Below are positions 35,663 to 44,721 of a stretch of 64,000 nt of DNA, piece after piece. Each line of letters begins with the position of its first letter. The first letter of the stretch is position 1. The notes beneath the pieces were generated by a model. The model searched no databases, had not been told where the DNA came from, and saw only the letters and a list, made by a program, of their open reading frames with translations. Source of the stretch: Brucella tritici (GTDB lineage Bacteria > Pseudomonadota > Alphaproteobacteria > Rhizobiales > Rhizobiaceae); NCBI RefSeq assembly GCF_902825325.1, contig NZ_CADEAR010000010.1:142098-206097 (forward strand). Reading direction: 5' to 3'. Position numbers and translations under genes: made by a program.

Positions 35663-36646
35663 ATGGCTAGCATTCTTACAAATTCGTCGGCTCTGACCGC
35701 TCTCCAGACGCTTTCTTCGACCAATAAGGCACTGGAATCGACCCAGAACCGTATCTCGACCGGTCTCAAGGTTGCCGGTGCATCCGACAACGCTGCTTAC
35801 TGGTCCATCGCAACGACCATGCGTTCCGATAACAAAGCCAACTCGGTTGTGCAGGATTCGCTTGGCCTCGGTGCTGGCAAGGTTGACACTGCTTATACGG
35901 CCATGAACAAGGCCATCGAAGTTGTTGACCAGATCAAGCAGAAGGTTCTTCTTGCGAAGACTTCTGGTGCGGAAGATCGCGCCAAGATCCAGAGCGAAAT
36001 CGCAACCTATGTTGCTCAGCTCAAGGACAATGTTTCTGGCGCCAACTATGCCGGTTCCAACCTGCTGACCTCGGATTCGTCGAAGGACACCGCTGATCCT
36101 ACTGCCACCCCGGCAGTAGCTGAAAGCAATTCGCTGAACGTCATCACCTCTTACAACCGTGATGCTTCGGGCAAGGTAACGACCGGCACGATTTCGGTGA
36201 ATTACTCCACGACGCGTTTGATCGATTCCGGCACTGGTACGGCTGCTGGCGTTCTCGATAAGGCTGGCGGCGCATCTGCCAAGTCGATCCTCGACGTCAA
36301 CGTCGCGGATCTGACCGGCGTTACCGGATATGACGCAGCCGACGTCGCGGGCACCGAAGGTGCAGCATTCGACAACCTCCTGACCGACATCGAAGCCGCT
36401 CTTGGCTCGATGGCGACCTCTGCCGCCGAACTGGGTGCCGCAAAGGCACGCATCGACATGCAGAAGGATTTCGTATCGAGCCTTTCCGACTCGATCGAAA
36501 AGGGCGTTGGCCAGCTCGTTGACGCTGACATGAACAAGGAATCGGCACGTCTGTCGGCTCTGCAGGTTCAGCAGCAGCTCGGCGTTCAGGCTCTGTCGAT
36601 CGCCAACTCGTCGAACCAGAACATCCTGTCGCTGTTCCGCGGCTAA
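35663..36646 (+). CDS. fliC: Flagellin
   Basis: A 327-residue filament subunit. Conserved D0/D1 ends: ASILTNSSALTALQTLSSTNKALESTQNRISTGLKVAGASDNAAYW at the start and MNKESARLSALQVQQQLGVQALSIANSSNQNILSLFR at the end. The central variable part is short and Thr/Ala/Ser-rich (about 145-245), giving a compact flagellin. The ATG at 35663 is chosen because the flagellin N-terminus begins there; it follows AAGGGGC. In the region equal to the Salmonella TLR5 epitope it reads VVDQIKQKVLLAK, lacking the recognised residues as in other alphaproteobacteria. Confidence 0.97.
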   Translation: MASILTNSSALTALQTLSSTNKALESTQNRISTGLKVAGASDNAAYWSIATTMRSDNKANSVVQDSLGLGAGKVDTAYTAMNKAIEVVDQIKQKVLLAKTSGAEDRAKIQSEIATYVAQLKDNVSGANYAGSNLLTSDSSKDTADPTATPAVAESNSLNVITSYNRDASGKVTTGTISVNYSTTRLIDSGTGTAAGVLDKAGGASAKSILDVNVADLTGVTGYDAADVAGTEGAAFDNLLTDIEAALGSMATSAAELGAAKARIDMQKDFVSSLSDSIEKGVGQLVDADMNKESARLSALQVQQQLGVQALSIANSSNQNILSLFRG

Positions 36647-36664
36647 TCTGAGTAAACAGCAAGG

Positions 36665-36682
36665 GCGCCGGGTTGCCGGCGC
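36665..36682 (+). terminator. Hairpin 1 after fliC
   Basis: GCGCCGG, GTTG, CCGGCGC: perfect seven-base GC stem 18 bases after the flagellin stop. No T tract follows; probable 3'-end or stability structure of the abundant fliC mRNA. Confidence 0.6.
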
Positions 36683-36757
36683 TCGCGAGTTCTCAGGCAA
36701 ATCAGGGGTTCGCATCCGAACCGGCCTGATCGGATCGGATGTCTTTGGGCGGAAAAC

Positions 36758-36783
36758 GGGGCGCGGGATTTATTCCGCGCCCC
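36758..36783 (+). terminator. Hairpin 2 after fliC
   Basis: GGGGCGCGG and CCGCGCCCC, nine perfect pairs with an eight-base loop, followed by AATTCCTT. Second candidate terminator separating fliC from fliF. Confidence 0.6.
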
Positions 36784-36873
36784 AATTCCTTGCGCTCATT
36801 TCCAGTTTCCGAAAGCACTTGCTTCATCAGCCGCCACTTTCGCGCAAGCTTCGCGGGCTAGTTTGCATCCATC

Positions 36874-38631
36874 ATGATGGCGGTGGTGTGGATGCAGCAG
36901 AATTTCCAGCAATTGATCGAACAGCTCAAGGGTACGCTCGGCAAGCTCGGCGCGCGAAAACTCATCGCGCTCGGACTGGTGGGCGCGGCACTCATGGGCG
37001 CGATCCTCTATACGAGCATCTATCTGAGCCGCCCATCCTACGAAACGCTCTATGTCGGCCTTTCGCGCGACGACGTGAACCGCATGGGCCTCGCGCTCGG
37101 TGAAGCCGGCATTCCTTTCGACGTGAAAGCCGACGGCTCGTCCATCCTCGTGCCCATCGGCAAAGCCGAAAATGCCCGCATGTATCTGGCCGAAAAGGGC
37201 CTGCCGACCTCGAACAATGCCGGTTACGAGCTGTTCGACAATATGGGGTCGCTCGGCCTCACTTCGTTCATGCAGGAAATCACCCGGGTGCGCGCGCTCG
37301 AAGGCGAAATCGCCCGCACAATCCAGGCCATTCGTGGCGTGAAAGCTGCGCGCGTTCACATCGTCATGGCAGAAAAAGGGTCGTTCCGTCGTGGTGACCA
37401 GAAGCCGTCCGCCTCGGTGGTCATTCGCGCCGAAGGCGGCTTTGCTGCCGAATCCGCCCAATCCATCCGCCAGCTGGTCGCCGCCGCCGTTCCGTCGCTC
37501 GATGCTTCCGCCGTCACCGTTCTCGACACCAACGGTCGCTTGCTGGCATCGGCAGGCGAAGCCGCCAATGGCGCAGCCCTCCTGACCGCCTCGCTGGAAC
37601 AGCAGGTTGCAGGCAATGTGGATGACAGCATCCGCAAGGCGCTGGCGCCCTATCTCGGCATGGGACATTTCCAAACCAGCGTTCAGGCCGTGCTCGATAC
37701 GGACCGCCGCCAGATCAACGAGACGACCTACGATCCTGAATCCCGCGTTGAGCGTTCCGTGCGCGTGGTCCGTGAAAGCGGGGATTCCCGCAACAATCGC
37801 AACGACAATGCAACCGGCGTGGAACAGAACATTCCGCAGGAAGAAATCCAGAACCGCAACGGCGAAAGCTCCACCGAAAAGACTGATCGCCGCGAGGAGC
37901 TGACCAATTACGAAATGAACAGCAAGACGGTTTCCACCGTCAGCGACGGCTATGCCGTCAAGCGGCTGTCCATTGCCGTGGTCATCGATCAGGCGCGGCT
38001 TCTGGAAACTGCGGGAACCACGCCGCCGCCAGCCAATTTTGTCGATCAGCAGATCACCAAGATCCGCGATCTCGTTGCAACCGCAGCCGGTCTCAATGCT
38101 GATCGTGGCGACGTCATCAATGTAACGGCAGTGAACTTCCTCGATCCTGCCGGTGCCGATATGGAACCGGTCTCCACGCCATGGACCGATACGGTGCTTC
38201 GCCAGAGCGGCTCCTACGTCAATGCGCTCGCCATTCTTGCCGCCGTCGGTCTCCTGATCTGGTTCGGTCTGCGTCCGCTGCTGCGTGATCAGAATGCCAC
38301 GCCGACCGGCACGGAAGTGGCCGTCCGCGAGACAAGCGAAGTGGCGACGCCGAATTTCGTCGGCGGTCAGGCGGCTGGCGAGGGCGTGCAGGCCGTCATT
38401 GGCGGGCCGGAAGCCTATGCCGACCAGATGAAGACCAGCCTCAGCGATCTTCGCCAGCGCATGCGCATGCCTGCCAAATTGCGTCTGGAACAGATGATTG
38501 ACATGGATGAGGAGCGCGTAGCCTCCATTCTCAAGCAATGGATTCATGAAACCGCCGCGAGTCGTGAAGCCCAACCATTGAGGGAATCGGCCGTAAAGGC
38601 TTCGGTCATGCCGGAGCTTGAGGCGGCCTGA
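36874..38631 (+). CDS. fliF: Flagellar MS-ring protein FliF
   Basis: A 585-residue MS-ring protein. N-terminal membrane helix LIALGLVGAALMGAILYTSIYL (about 30-51), periplasmic RBM1 (SYETLYVGLSRDDVNRMGLALGEAGIPF), RBM2 with EGEIARTIQAIRGVKAARVHIVMAEKGSF (about 142-170), C-terminal membrane helix YVNALAILAAVGLLIWFGLRPLL, and a FliG-binding tail. The exact start among ATGs at 36874, 36877 and 36892 is uncertain; none has a strong ribosome site. It heads the fliF-motB-motC-fliK operon. Confidence 0.95.
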   Translation: MMAVVWMQQNFQQLIEQLKGTLGKLGARKLIALGLVGAALMGAILYTSIYLSRPSYETLYVGLSRDDVNRMGLALGEAGIPFDVKADGSSILVPIGKAENARMYLAEKGLPTSNNAGYELFDNMGSLGLTSFMQEITRVRALEGEIARTIQAIRGVKAARVHIVMAEKGSFRRGDQKPSASVVIRAEGGFAAESAQSIRQLVAAAVPSLDASAVTVLDTNGRLLASAGEAANGAALLTASLEQQVAGNVDDSIRKALAPYLGMGHFQTSVQAVLDTDRRQINETTYDPESRVERSVRVVRESGDSRNNRNDNATGVEQNIPQEEIQNRNGESSTEKTDRREELTNYEMNSKTVSTVSDGYAVKRLSIAVVIDQARLLETAGTTPPPANFVDQQITKIRDLVATAAGLNADRGDVINVTAVNFLDPAGADMEPVSTPWTDTVLRQSGSYVNALAILAAVGLLIWFGLRPLLRDQNATPTGTEVAVRETSEVATPNFVGGQAAGEGVQAVIGGPEAYADQMKTSLSDLRQRMRMPAKLRLEQMIDMDEERVASILKQWIHETAASREAQPLRESAVKASVMPELEAA

Positions 38632-38633
38632 CG

Positions 38634-39341
38634 ATGAGCGCGCTTTCCCTCAGCCGTTATCTTCCCGATTTTTCGACCCATCATATCGAGGATGAGGCGG
38701 TCGAGATCATCGCTGCACCTGCGCCGCCGAAGCCACTGAAAGAAACGCCCCCGCCACAGGCGGACGGCGATGGAGCGAAGCGCCCCCTTTCGGCTGAGAA
38801 AGCCGCCGCTGCCGAGCAGGCGGAAGTCGCCGCCATTATCGCTGTCGAGGAAGAAAAGCGCCTGGCATTCGAAGCAGGACGGGAGGATGGCCACAGGGAA
38901 GCACAGGCGCTTTATGAGGCCGAGAAGGCACGGCTTGTCCGCGAGCACGAGACTGAAATCGAGGCGCTGCGTGCTGCATTTTCGCGTGAGCAGGCTCTGC
39001 TTCTGGCAGGTAGCCTGACGGAAGCACTGACCGCGCTAGAGCGAAATTATTCCGGTCAGATCGCCGAAATCCTGATGCCTTTGCTGGCAGAAAAAATGGA
39101 ACGCGAGGCTGTCGCGGAATTTGCGCGGCGGATTGCGGCGCTGGCGCTTGATGGCGAAGCACCGGAAATCTCCGGCCCGGCGTGTTTGGTTGCACCGCTT
39201 CGCGATCATGCTGCCCTGTTGCCGTCAGGTTGCCGGTTTTCAGAAACCGGTGCGGACGAACTTTCCTTTTCCTTTGGCGACCGGATGCTTGAAACACGCA
39301 TCGCGCCGCTTCTTGAAGAATTGAAGGCTGCGGTTCAATGA
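38634..39341 (+). CDS. FliH-like stator of the export ATPase (divergent)
   Basis: A 235-residue protein: Pro-rich N-terminal part (about 28-50), a long Ala/Glu-rich coiled coil (about 52-125, including EAGREDGHREAQALYEAEKARL, with the spaced Gly/Ala pattern seen in FliH), and a C-terminal globular part (PACLVAPLRDHAALLPSGCRF ... GDRMLETRIAPLLEELKA). The gene lies two bases after fliF and overlaps motB. No other FliH candidate exists in the locus, so I infer it is the FliI regulator; the sequence is too divergent to be sure. Confidence 0.68.
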   Translation: MSALSLSRYLPDFSTHHIEDEAVEIIAAPAPPKPLKETPPPQADGDGAKRPLSAEKAAAAEQAEVAAIIAVEEEKRLAFEAGREDGHREAQALYEAEKARLVREHETEIEALRAAFSREQALLLAGSLTEALTALERNYSGQIAEILMPLLAEKMEREAVAEFARRIAALALDGEAPEISGPACLVAPLRDHAALLPSGCRFSETGADELSFSFGDRMLETRIAPLLEELKAAVQ

Positions 39342-40453
39342 GCATCGATCCCGAAACCAAACGTGAGATCATCATTGTTCGCCGAGGTGGACATGACGAC
39401 CATGACAGCCATCATGGTGGCGTGTGGAAGATCGCCTATGCCGACTTCATGACTGCAATGATGGCCTTCTTCCTCGTCATGTGGCTCATCAATGCCGCCA
39501 ATGAGGAAACCAAGGCGGCGGTTGCAAGCTATTTCAATCCCGTCAAACTGATGGACCGGCATTCAAGCCCCAAGGGCGTGCAGGATGTCGAGGAAAAAGA
39601 CGGCAAGGTTCGCTATGAAAGCGACCAGCAGATCGAAAACAGCACCAAGGTCATCAACGACACGACTGTTTCTCCGCCAAGCGACCAGGAAGAGCGCCAG
39701 CTTTTCCGCGAACCCTATGCGGTCCTGTCGGAACTGGCCCACGAAACCGGTGTGTTGCAGAACCAGTCGGCCAAGGGCGATGGCGGCACGTCGCAATCCG
39801 GCCCTGCTACCGGTGCCGAAGGCGGCGAAGCCTATCGCGATCCGTTCAGCCCGGATTATTGGTCGAGCAAGGCTGTCGAAGATCTGACCCCACCGGATGC
39901 CGCGCCTGCTACGCCGCCTAAGCCCGAAGTAGCGCAGCCGAAGCCCGGGGAGGCCGAAAAGACTGCTGAAACCCAGGAACAGTTGATTGCTGACTTGAAA
40001 AAGGTAGCTGAGGGTGAAACTGCGAAAGAGAGTGCGCAGGCGAAAAAGGCCGAGCCAATGCCCGATGTGACGGTCGTTCCGGTCGATGGCGGCGTGATGA
40101 TCCAGCTCACCGACAAGATCGACTATGGCATGTTCACCATCGGATCGGCCAAGCCGGATGCCCGCGTGGTGCAGATGCTGGAGCGTATCGCACAGGTGAT
40201 TTCCCGACAGCCGGGCGAAGTCATCATCAGCGGACATACGGATGCGCGTCCGTTCAAGAGCGCGACCTATGACAATTGGCGCCTGTCCTCGGCACGCGCG
40301 CAGATGGCTTATTACATGCTGGTGCGCGGCGGGCTCGATGAAAAGCGTGTGCTGCGTGTGGAAGGCTATGCCGACCGCCAGCCGAAGAATACCAACGATC
40401 CGAATGCGGCTGAGAACCGTCGCATCGATATTTTCCTGAAGTCTGCTCCATGA
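39338..40453 (+). CDS. motB: Flagellar stator protein MotB
   Basis: A 371-residue stator subunit that anchors MotA to peptidoglycan. Membrane helix WKIAYADFMTAMMAFFLVMWLINAA (about 30-54) contains the essential proton-carrying Asp at 36. After a long Pro/Glu-rich linker, the OmpA-like domain begins near 245 (VDGGVMIQLTDKIDYGMFTIGSAKPDARVV) with the peptidoglycan-binding IISGHTDARPF (about 294-304). The long linker is typical of rhizobial MotB, which interacts with MotC. Overlaps both neighbours by four bases. Confidence 0.95.
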   Translation: MSIDPETKREIIIVRRGGHDDHDSHHGGVWKIAYADFMTAMMAFFLVMWLINAANEETKAAVASYFNPVKLMDRHSSPKGVQDVEEKDGKVRYESDQQIENSTKVINDTTVSPPSDQEERQLFREPYAVLSELAHETGVLQNQSAKGDGGTSQSGPATGAEGGEAYRDPFSPDYWSSKAVEDLTPPDAAPATPPKPEVAQPKPGEAEKTAETQEQLIADLKKVAEGETAKESAQAKKAEPMPDVTVVPVDGGVMIQLTDKIDYGMFTIGSAKPDARVVQMLERIAQVISRQPGEVIISGHTDARPFKSATYDNWRLSSARAQMAYYMLVRGGLDEKRVLRVEGYADRQPKNTNDPNAAENRRIDIFLKSAP

Positions 40454-41757
40454 AGCAGTCCGGGAGCCGGCTCGCCATGCGTTCCTTGCTGGCATGTGTT
40501 GCAGGCTTCTCCCTGATGGGAGCGGCTTATCCAGCCATTGCGCAAACGCAGGCATTGGCCGAGACCCGTAAGCTGCCCGTTCTGGAACCCTACAAGCTCG
40601 TGCGTTCGCTGCGCATGTTGCAGGATCAGGTCGTTGCCGGAAAACCGGAAGCCGTGGTGATGCTGAACAAGCTTCTGGGCTTTGTCAGCGCGGATATGGG
40701 CCGAGCGTCGAATGACGTCTGGAGCAATCCGGAAAATGTCTACGCGGCGATCATCTATCTCTTCAACGGCGGTAATCCGGAAGCGGTGCGCAAGGTCCTT
40801 GCAGACTTCAAGACGGATGCGGTGCCGCCGGAACTGGTCAAGGGTGCATTGGCCTATGCTTCCGGCCAGACGATTGAAGTGGTGAAGCTTTTCTCGGTTC
40901 CGCTCTCATCCGATGTTCCGGCGGAACTGAAGGCATCCATCGTGCTGGTGACCGCCAGCCAGATGACCGCCTTCGACCCAGCGACGGCCTTGATGCGGCT
41001 CGATCAGGTGCGGCTTGAAGCGCCGGGCACCTTGTTTGAGGAAGCCGCGATCCGTCGTTCGATGCCGATTGCTGCCAAACTTGGCGATGCCGACAAGATC
41101 AGGCTCCTGTCGCGAAACTATCTCCAGCGCTTTCCCCGTTCGCCCTATATGCGTGATTTCATGGCGCAATTTGTCGATGCTGCGGTGAAACTCAACGACC
41201 GTATCGGCAATGCGGAACTGGCAAAGCTGATCGGCTCGGCTGATCCGGTGATGCAATATTCGCTTTATCTGCAGATTGCGCGCGGCGCGCTTGTCGATGG
41301 TCAGACGGAGCGGGCGCGGTTCATGTCGGCGGAGGCGAAAAAGCTTGCCGACAGACTGAAAGCCGACCCCACCCGCGCCAATCTTTATGCGGCCGCAAGC
41401 GATGTGGCTTCGGATTCGGCGGGTAGCGCACTGCGCGAACTGTCGCAGATTTCACCCGACAAATTGCAGGAGCGTGACCGGAAATTGCTGAAAGCCGCTG
41501 AAGCGGTCGGCACGGTGGTAACCCGCACGCCGGACGCTTTGCCGCCTGCAAAACCCGCCCTCACCGAACGGGATGTGCCGCCGATGGCAGTGGCGGAGTC
41601 GCAGGAGCATGAGGCCGTAAAGCCTGAGCCGACCCCGGTGGCAGTTAGCATGAAGCCGGTCAGGAACCAGCCGGAAGACGATTTGCAGAAAACGATGGAA
41701 GATGCGCGGCGCAAGCTTGCCGAGATCGATGTCTTGCTAGGAAAGACCGTTCAATGA
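40450..41757 (+). CDS. motC: Periplasmic motility protein MotC
   Basis: A 435-residue exported protein (signal LACVAGFSLMGAAYPAIAQTQ, cleavage near 31) with helical repeats and a Pro-rich segment before a C-terminal coiled coil ending DLQKTMEDARRKLAEIDVLLGKTVQ. It corresponds to rhizobial MotC, which binds MotB in the periplasm and is needed for motor rotation, and which needs MotE, also in this window. Alternative annotation is chemotaxis protein; there are no chemotaxis domains. Four-base overlaps with motB and fliK. Confidence 0.9.
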   Translation: MKQSGSRLAMRSLLACVAGFSLMGAAYPAIAQTQALAETRKLPVLEPYKLVRSLRMLQDQVVAGKPEAVVMLNKLLGFVSADMGRASNDVWSNPENVYAAIIYLFNGGNPEAVRKVLADFKTDAVPPELVKGALAYASGQTIEVVKLFSVPLSSDVPAELKASIVLVTASQMTAFDPATALMRLDQVRLEAPGTLFEEAAIRRSMPIAAKLGDADKIRLLSRNYLQRFPRSPYMRDFMAQFVDAAVKLNDRIGNAELAKLIGSADPVMQYSLYLQIARGALVDGQTERARFMSAEAKKLADRLKADPTRANLYAAASDVASDSAGSALRELSQISPDKLQERDRKLLKAAEAVGTVVTRTPDALPPAKPALTERDVPPMAVAESQEHEAVKPEPTPVAVSMKPVRNQPEDDLQKTMEDARRKLAEIDVLLGKTVQ

Positions 41758-43016
41758 GCATTGATATTTTGCTGAATTCCACCAGCCGACTTGCCTCGCT
41801 CGCCCGCAATTCCGGTCCTTCCCAGGCAAAAGCTGGGGGCGAAGGACAGGATAATGCTGACCCGGCAAAATTGTTCAGTTCACTTCTCGAAAAGCCGCAG
41901 GGCAAGGTCGAAAAGAAGGATGACAGCGAAGCCAATTCGGGTTCGGATGAGGCGGATGCGAGGGATGAGGAAGGTTCAAAGTCCGTCGCCCTGTTCGCCC
42001 TGCCACAAAATCTCCTTTCTTTGGACGCTTCTTCGCCTGATTTGAAAGGGGCAAATCACGGTTTTTCCACGCTGAATACTGCGAAAAACGACATAAACAC
42101 CTCGGATCCGCTTTCTGCCTTAATTAAAGACATCGACCCGAAACAGGTCGAAGGGCCGGGGAACGAGCTGCAAGCCGATCTACGGGCCGATCAGAAGAAA
42201 CGCACGCCTGAACCGGTATCTTCGAAGACGGCGGCAACCCCATCGGCCAGCGCCAAACCGGGCCAGGCAATCACCCAGGACGCACCGACGGCTAACGGTG
42301 ACAATCAGGCCGAAAATTCCGGGGACGATCTCGCCAGCCTTCTGAAAGCGGATAAGGGGCAGGCGCAGCAGCAGTCGGGTCAGATGCCTGACAGAACCGA
42401 TATCCAGCAGCAGCCAACCGCAAAGGGCAATGCGCCTGCGGACATCAAGGCGGCCACCACGCCATCGCAGGCGGCAGCCCGGATTGCAGACATTCAGGTG
42501 GTATCCGAACGTAGCTTCGGCACGGTCAAGACCTTGCAGATCAGGCTCGATCCGGTGGAACTTGGAGCGGTGACGGCGCGCATTCGCGTGGGATCGGAAG
42601 GTGTTGAGGTACATCTCGTCGCTGAAAAGACCCATGGGGCGGAAGCGCTCGCAGCCGACCGTTCGATGATCGAGAAAGCCCTGAAGGCGGCGGGTATCGC
42701 CGACGACGCAAAAATTTCGGTGACCGTTGCCGACCGCAACGCGGCGGGTGCCGTGCAGCAGGCGCAGGCATCGCAGAATGCGGGTCAGCAACAGGCGAGC
42801 GGCCAGCAATCGGGCCAGCAGCAGGCTTTCAACATGCAGCAGGGCTTCGACGGGCGTGACGGCGGCCAGGCGCAGGCAGGTTTTATGGGCGGTGAGGGCA
42901 GGCAGAATGGCGAATCCGGTCAGGCAGGACGCGAACGTTCGGACATACAAGCCGCTCAGGAAAGCGGGAACAGCATTTCTCGCAATGATGGCCGCAACCG
43001 CGGCCTGGTTGTCTGA
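41754..43016 (+). CDS. fliK: Hook-length control protein FliK (formerly MotD)
   Basis: A 420-residue exported molecular ruler. The first 240 residues are disordered and rich in Lys, Asp, Gln and Ser. The conserved FliK C-terminal domain is TLQIRLDPVELGAVTARIRVGSEGVEVHLVAE (about 260-291) with the LxPxxLGxVxV pattern, and SMIEKALKAAGI. A Gln-rich tail (QQASGQQSGQQQAFNMQQ) follows. In rhizobia this gene after motC was first called motD and later shown to be FliK. Its last 110 bases overlap the lytic transglycosylase gene in another frame. Confidence 0.92.
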   Translation: MSIDILLNSTSRLASLARNSGPSQAKAGGEGQDNADPAKLFSSLLEKPQGKVEKKDDSEANSGSDEADARDEEGSKSVALFALPQNLLSLDASSPDLKGANHGFSTLNTAKNDINTSDPLSALIKDIDPKQVEGPGNELQADLRADQKKRTPEPVSSKTAATPSASAKPGQAITQDAPTANGDNQAENSGDDLASLLKADKGQAQQQSGQMPDRTDIQQQPTAKGNAPADIKAATTPSQAAARIADIQVVSERSFGTVKTLQIRLDPVELGAVTARIRVGSEGVEVHLVAEKTHGAEALAADRSMIEKALKAAGIADDAKISVTVADRNAAGAVQQAQASQNAGQQQASGQQSGQQQAFNMQQGFDGRDGGQAQAGFMGGEGRQNGESGQAGRERSDIQAAQESGNSISRNDGRNRGLVV

Positions 43017-43527
43017 CAGTAACCCGGCCCGTGCCGAAAATATCTGTGAGCGTGAAATGCACCGGGCGTCGACCCGCTACGACGTTCCGCTCGGTATCCT
43101 CTATGCGGTCGGCCTGACGGAAACCGGCCGCAAGAATTCCTTGCAACCTTATGCGATGAATATCGAAGGCCGTGCCGAGTTCATGCCATCGCAGATGGCT
43201 GCGGTGAGACGCTTCGACGAGGTTCGGGCCGAAGGTGCGAAACTGATCGATCTCGGTTGCATGCAGATCAACTACTACTATCACGGCAAGGAATTTCCGT
43301 CGGTCGCAGCGATGCTGATGCCGAGCCTCAATGTCGATTATGCGGCGCGCTTTCTGCGGCAGCTTCGACAGCGCGAAGGCAACTGGACGATGGCGGTCGC
43401 GCGCTACCACGCGGGGCCAAATAACGATCCTGCCCAGAAGCGTTATGTCTGTCGCCTGATGACGAATATGGTCGCCACCGGCTTCGGAAACTGGACGCCT
43501 CAGGCGCGAAGCTTCTGCTTCGGCTGA
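42907..43527 (+). CDS. Lytic transglycosylase-like protein, flagellar
   Basis: A 206-residue periplasmic protein with a signal peptide (RKAGTAFLAMMAATAAWLSDSNPARAE, cleavage near 41) and a GH23-type SLT domain: YDVPLGILYAVGLTETG places the likely catalytic Glu in GLTETG near residue 64, then LGCMQINYYYHG (about 110-121) and VARYHAGPNNDPAQKRYV with the NxGP-like loop. It should cut peptidoglycan for rod passage, as FlgJ here lacks a muramidase domain. The start at 42907 has AGGG about eight bases upstream; an ATG at 42985 would lose most of the signal peptide. Confidence 0.87.
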   Translation: MANPVRQDANVRTYKPLRKAGTAFLAMMAATAAWLSDSNPARAENICEREMHRASTRYDVPLGILYAVGLTETGRKNSLQPYAMNIEGRAEFMPSQMAAVRRFDEVRAEGAKLIDLGCMQINYYYHGKEFPSVAAMLMPSLNVDYAARFLRQLRQREGNWTMAVARYHAGPNNDPAQKRYVCRLMTNMVATGFGNWTPQARSFCFG

Positions 43528-43869
43528 ACTGGAATCCGTTGAAATTTTACAGGTTGTAACAGATTGTCAGCTGCACCCGACTTGACAATGATCAACCTGT
43601 GATTGTCTGCTCCGATGTGCGCTAAATTAGCCGGCGGATTTTTAAGCCCTTGTAAAGAATCGTAAAAGTTCGTGAGCCGTTAACATTCGGTTAAGGTTCC
43701 TACGCCTATAGAAGTAGGAGCGTTGCAATCAATGCGATTCCTATTAAATTAGAACTTACTAAATTGCCTCCCAATATATTGCGGGCAATTATTTGCCATT
43801 GTTGCCGATTCCTCCTGCCAGTTATTCCTATCGTGCTTGGGCTAACATATTGATTCGGAAGGCGGGCCG
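43528..43869 (+). promoter_or_regulatory. Upstream regulatory region of ftcR
   Basis: 342 bases without a gene. It has interleaved inverted repeats: ACAGGTTG (43549-43556) with CAACCTGT (43593-43600), and GACAAT (43584-43589) with ATTGTC (43602-43607), plus another GATTGTC at 43562-43568. TTGACA at 43582-43587 could be a -35, though no good -10 is spaced from it. A further AATTGCC / GGCAATT hairpin lies near 43761-43792. Candidate operators for regulators of the flagellar master gene. Confidence 0.5.
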
Positions 43870-44553
43870 ATGATTGTTGTCGTTGACGACAGAGATTTAG
43901 TGACTGAAGGGTACTCTTCCTGGTTCGGTCGCGAGGGCATCACGACAACGGGTTTTACCCCTACCGATTTCGACGAATGGGTGGAGAGCGTTCCACAGCA
44001 GGATATCATGGCTGTCGAGGCCTTCCTGATCGGCGAATGTGCGGATCAGCATCGGCTTCCGGCCCGGATTCGTGAACGCTGCAAGGCGCCTGTGATCGCC
44101 GTCAATGACCGCCCGTCACTGGAACATACGCTTGAGCTTTTTCAATCCGGGGTTGACGACGTTGTTCGCAAGCCGGTGCATGTGCGTGAAATCCTTGCAC
44201 GTATCAATGCAATCCGCCGCCGCGCAGGCGCGTCCGCCGCTTCCAACGACAGCGGCACCGAGCTCGGACCGATCCGTGTTTTCTCCGATGGCCGCGATCC
44301 GCAGATCAACGGCGTTGATTTTCCGCTGCCGCGTCGCGAGCGACGCATTCTGGAATATCTAATCGCCAATCGCGGTCGCCGCCTGAACAAAGCGCAGATT
44401 TTCAGCGCGATCTACGGCATTTTCGACAGTGAAGTCGAAGAAAACGTCGTTGAAAGTCATATCAGCAAATTGCGCAAGAAGCTGCGTGAGCAGCTGGGCT
44501 TCGACCCCATCGATTCCAAGCGCTTCCTCGGCTACTGCATCAATATCGAGTGA
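43870..44553 (+). CDS. ftcR: Flagellar master regulator FtcR (Rem-type)
   Basis: A 227-residue OmpR-type transcription activator. The receiver domain (about 1-118) keeps the acidic pair D6-D7 and the conserved Lys101 in [12 protein letters not shown], but the phospho-acceptor position in [11 protein letters not shown] is Glu50 instead of Asp. The winged-helix DNA-binding domain (about 132-227) has [28 protein letters not shown] and [12 protein letters not shown]. Brucella FtcR and Sinorhizobium Rem activate class II flagellar genes. Monocistronic, 168 bases before flgE, in the middle of its own regulon. Confidence 0.94.
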   Translation: MIVVVDDRDLVTEGYSSWFGREGITTTGFTPTDFDEWVESVPQQDIMAVEAFLIGECADQHRLPARIRERCKAPVIAVNDRPSLEHTLELFQSGVDDVVRKPVHVREILARINAIRRRAGASAASNDSGTELGPIRVFSDGRDPQINGVDFPLPRRERRILEYLIANRGRRLNKAQIFSAIYGIFDSEVEENVVESHISKLRKKLREQLGFDPIDSKRFLGYCINIE

Positions 44554-44721
44554 TATTGCTGCGTCTTCAGCATTCCCCAGTATCGCGACTTCGAGCATTT
44601 TCACGACTTTCCGAAATCGCGCCGGTCCCCCAGTAAAAGCGTAAAAATCCCAAGGCTACAGTTTCACGCAAGCGTGGTTCGTTAGCTTATTCGTGGATTC
44701 TTAACTTCTCAGGAGCTGCCA

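Noticed and set aside
36796..38574. 592-codon minus-strand frame opposite fliF
   Set aside because: Very long, but antisense to a clear FliF with domains along its full length; composition is that of a reading-frame shadow.
43582..43587. TTGACA as a sigma-70 -35 box for ftcR
   Set aside because: No acceptable -10 hexamer at 16-18 bases, and it lies 280 bases before the gene; kept only as part of the regulatory region.
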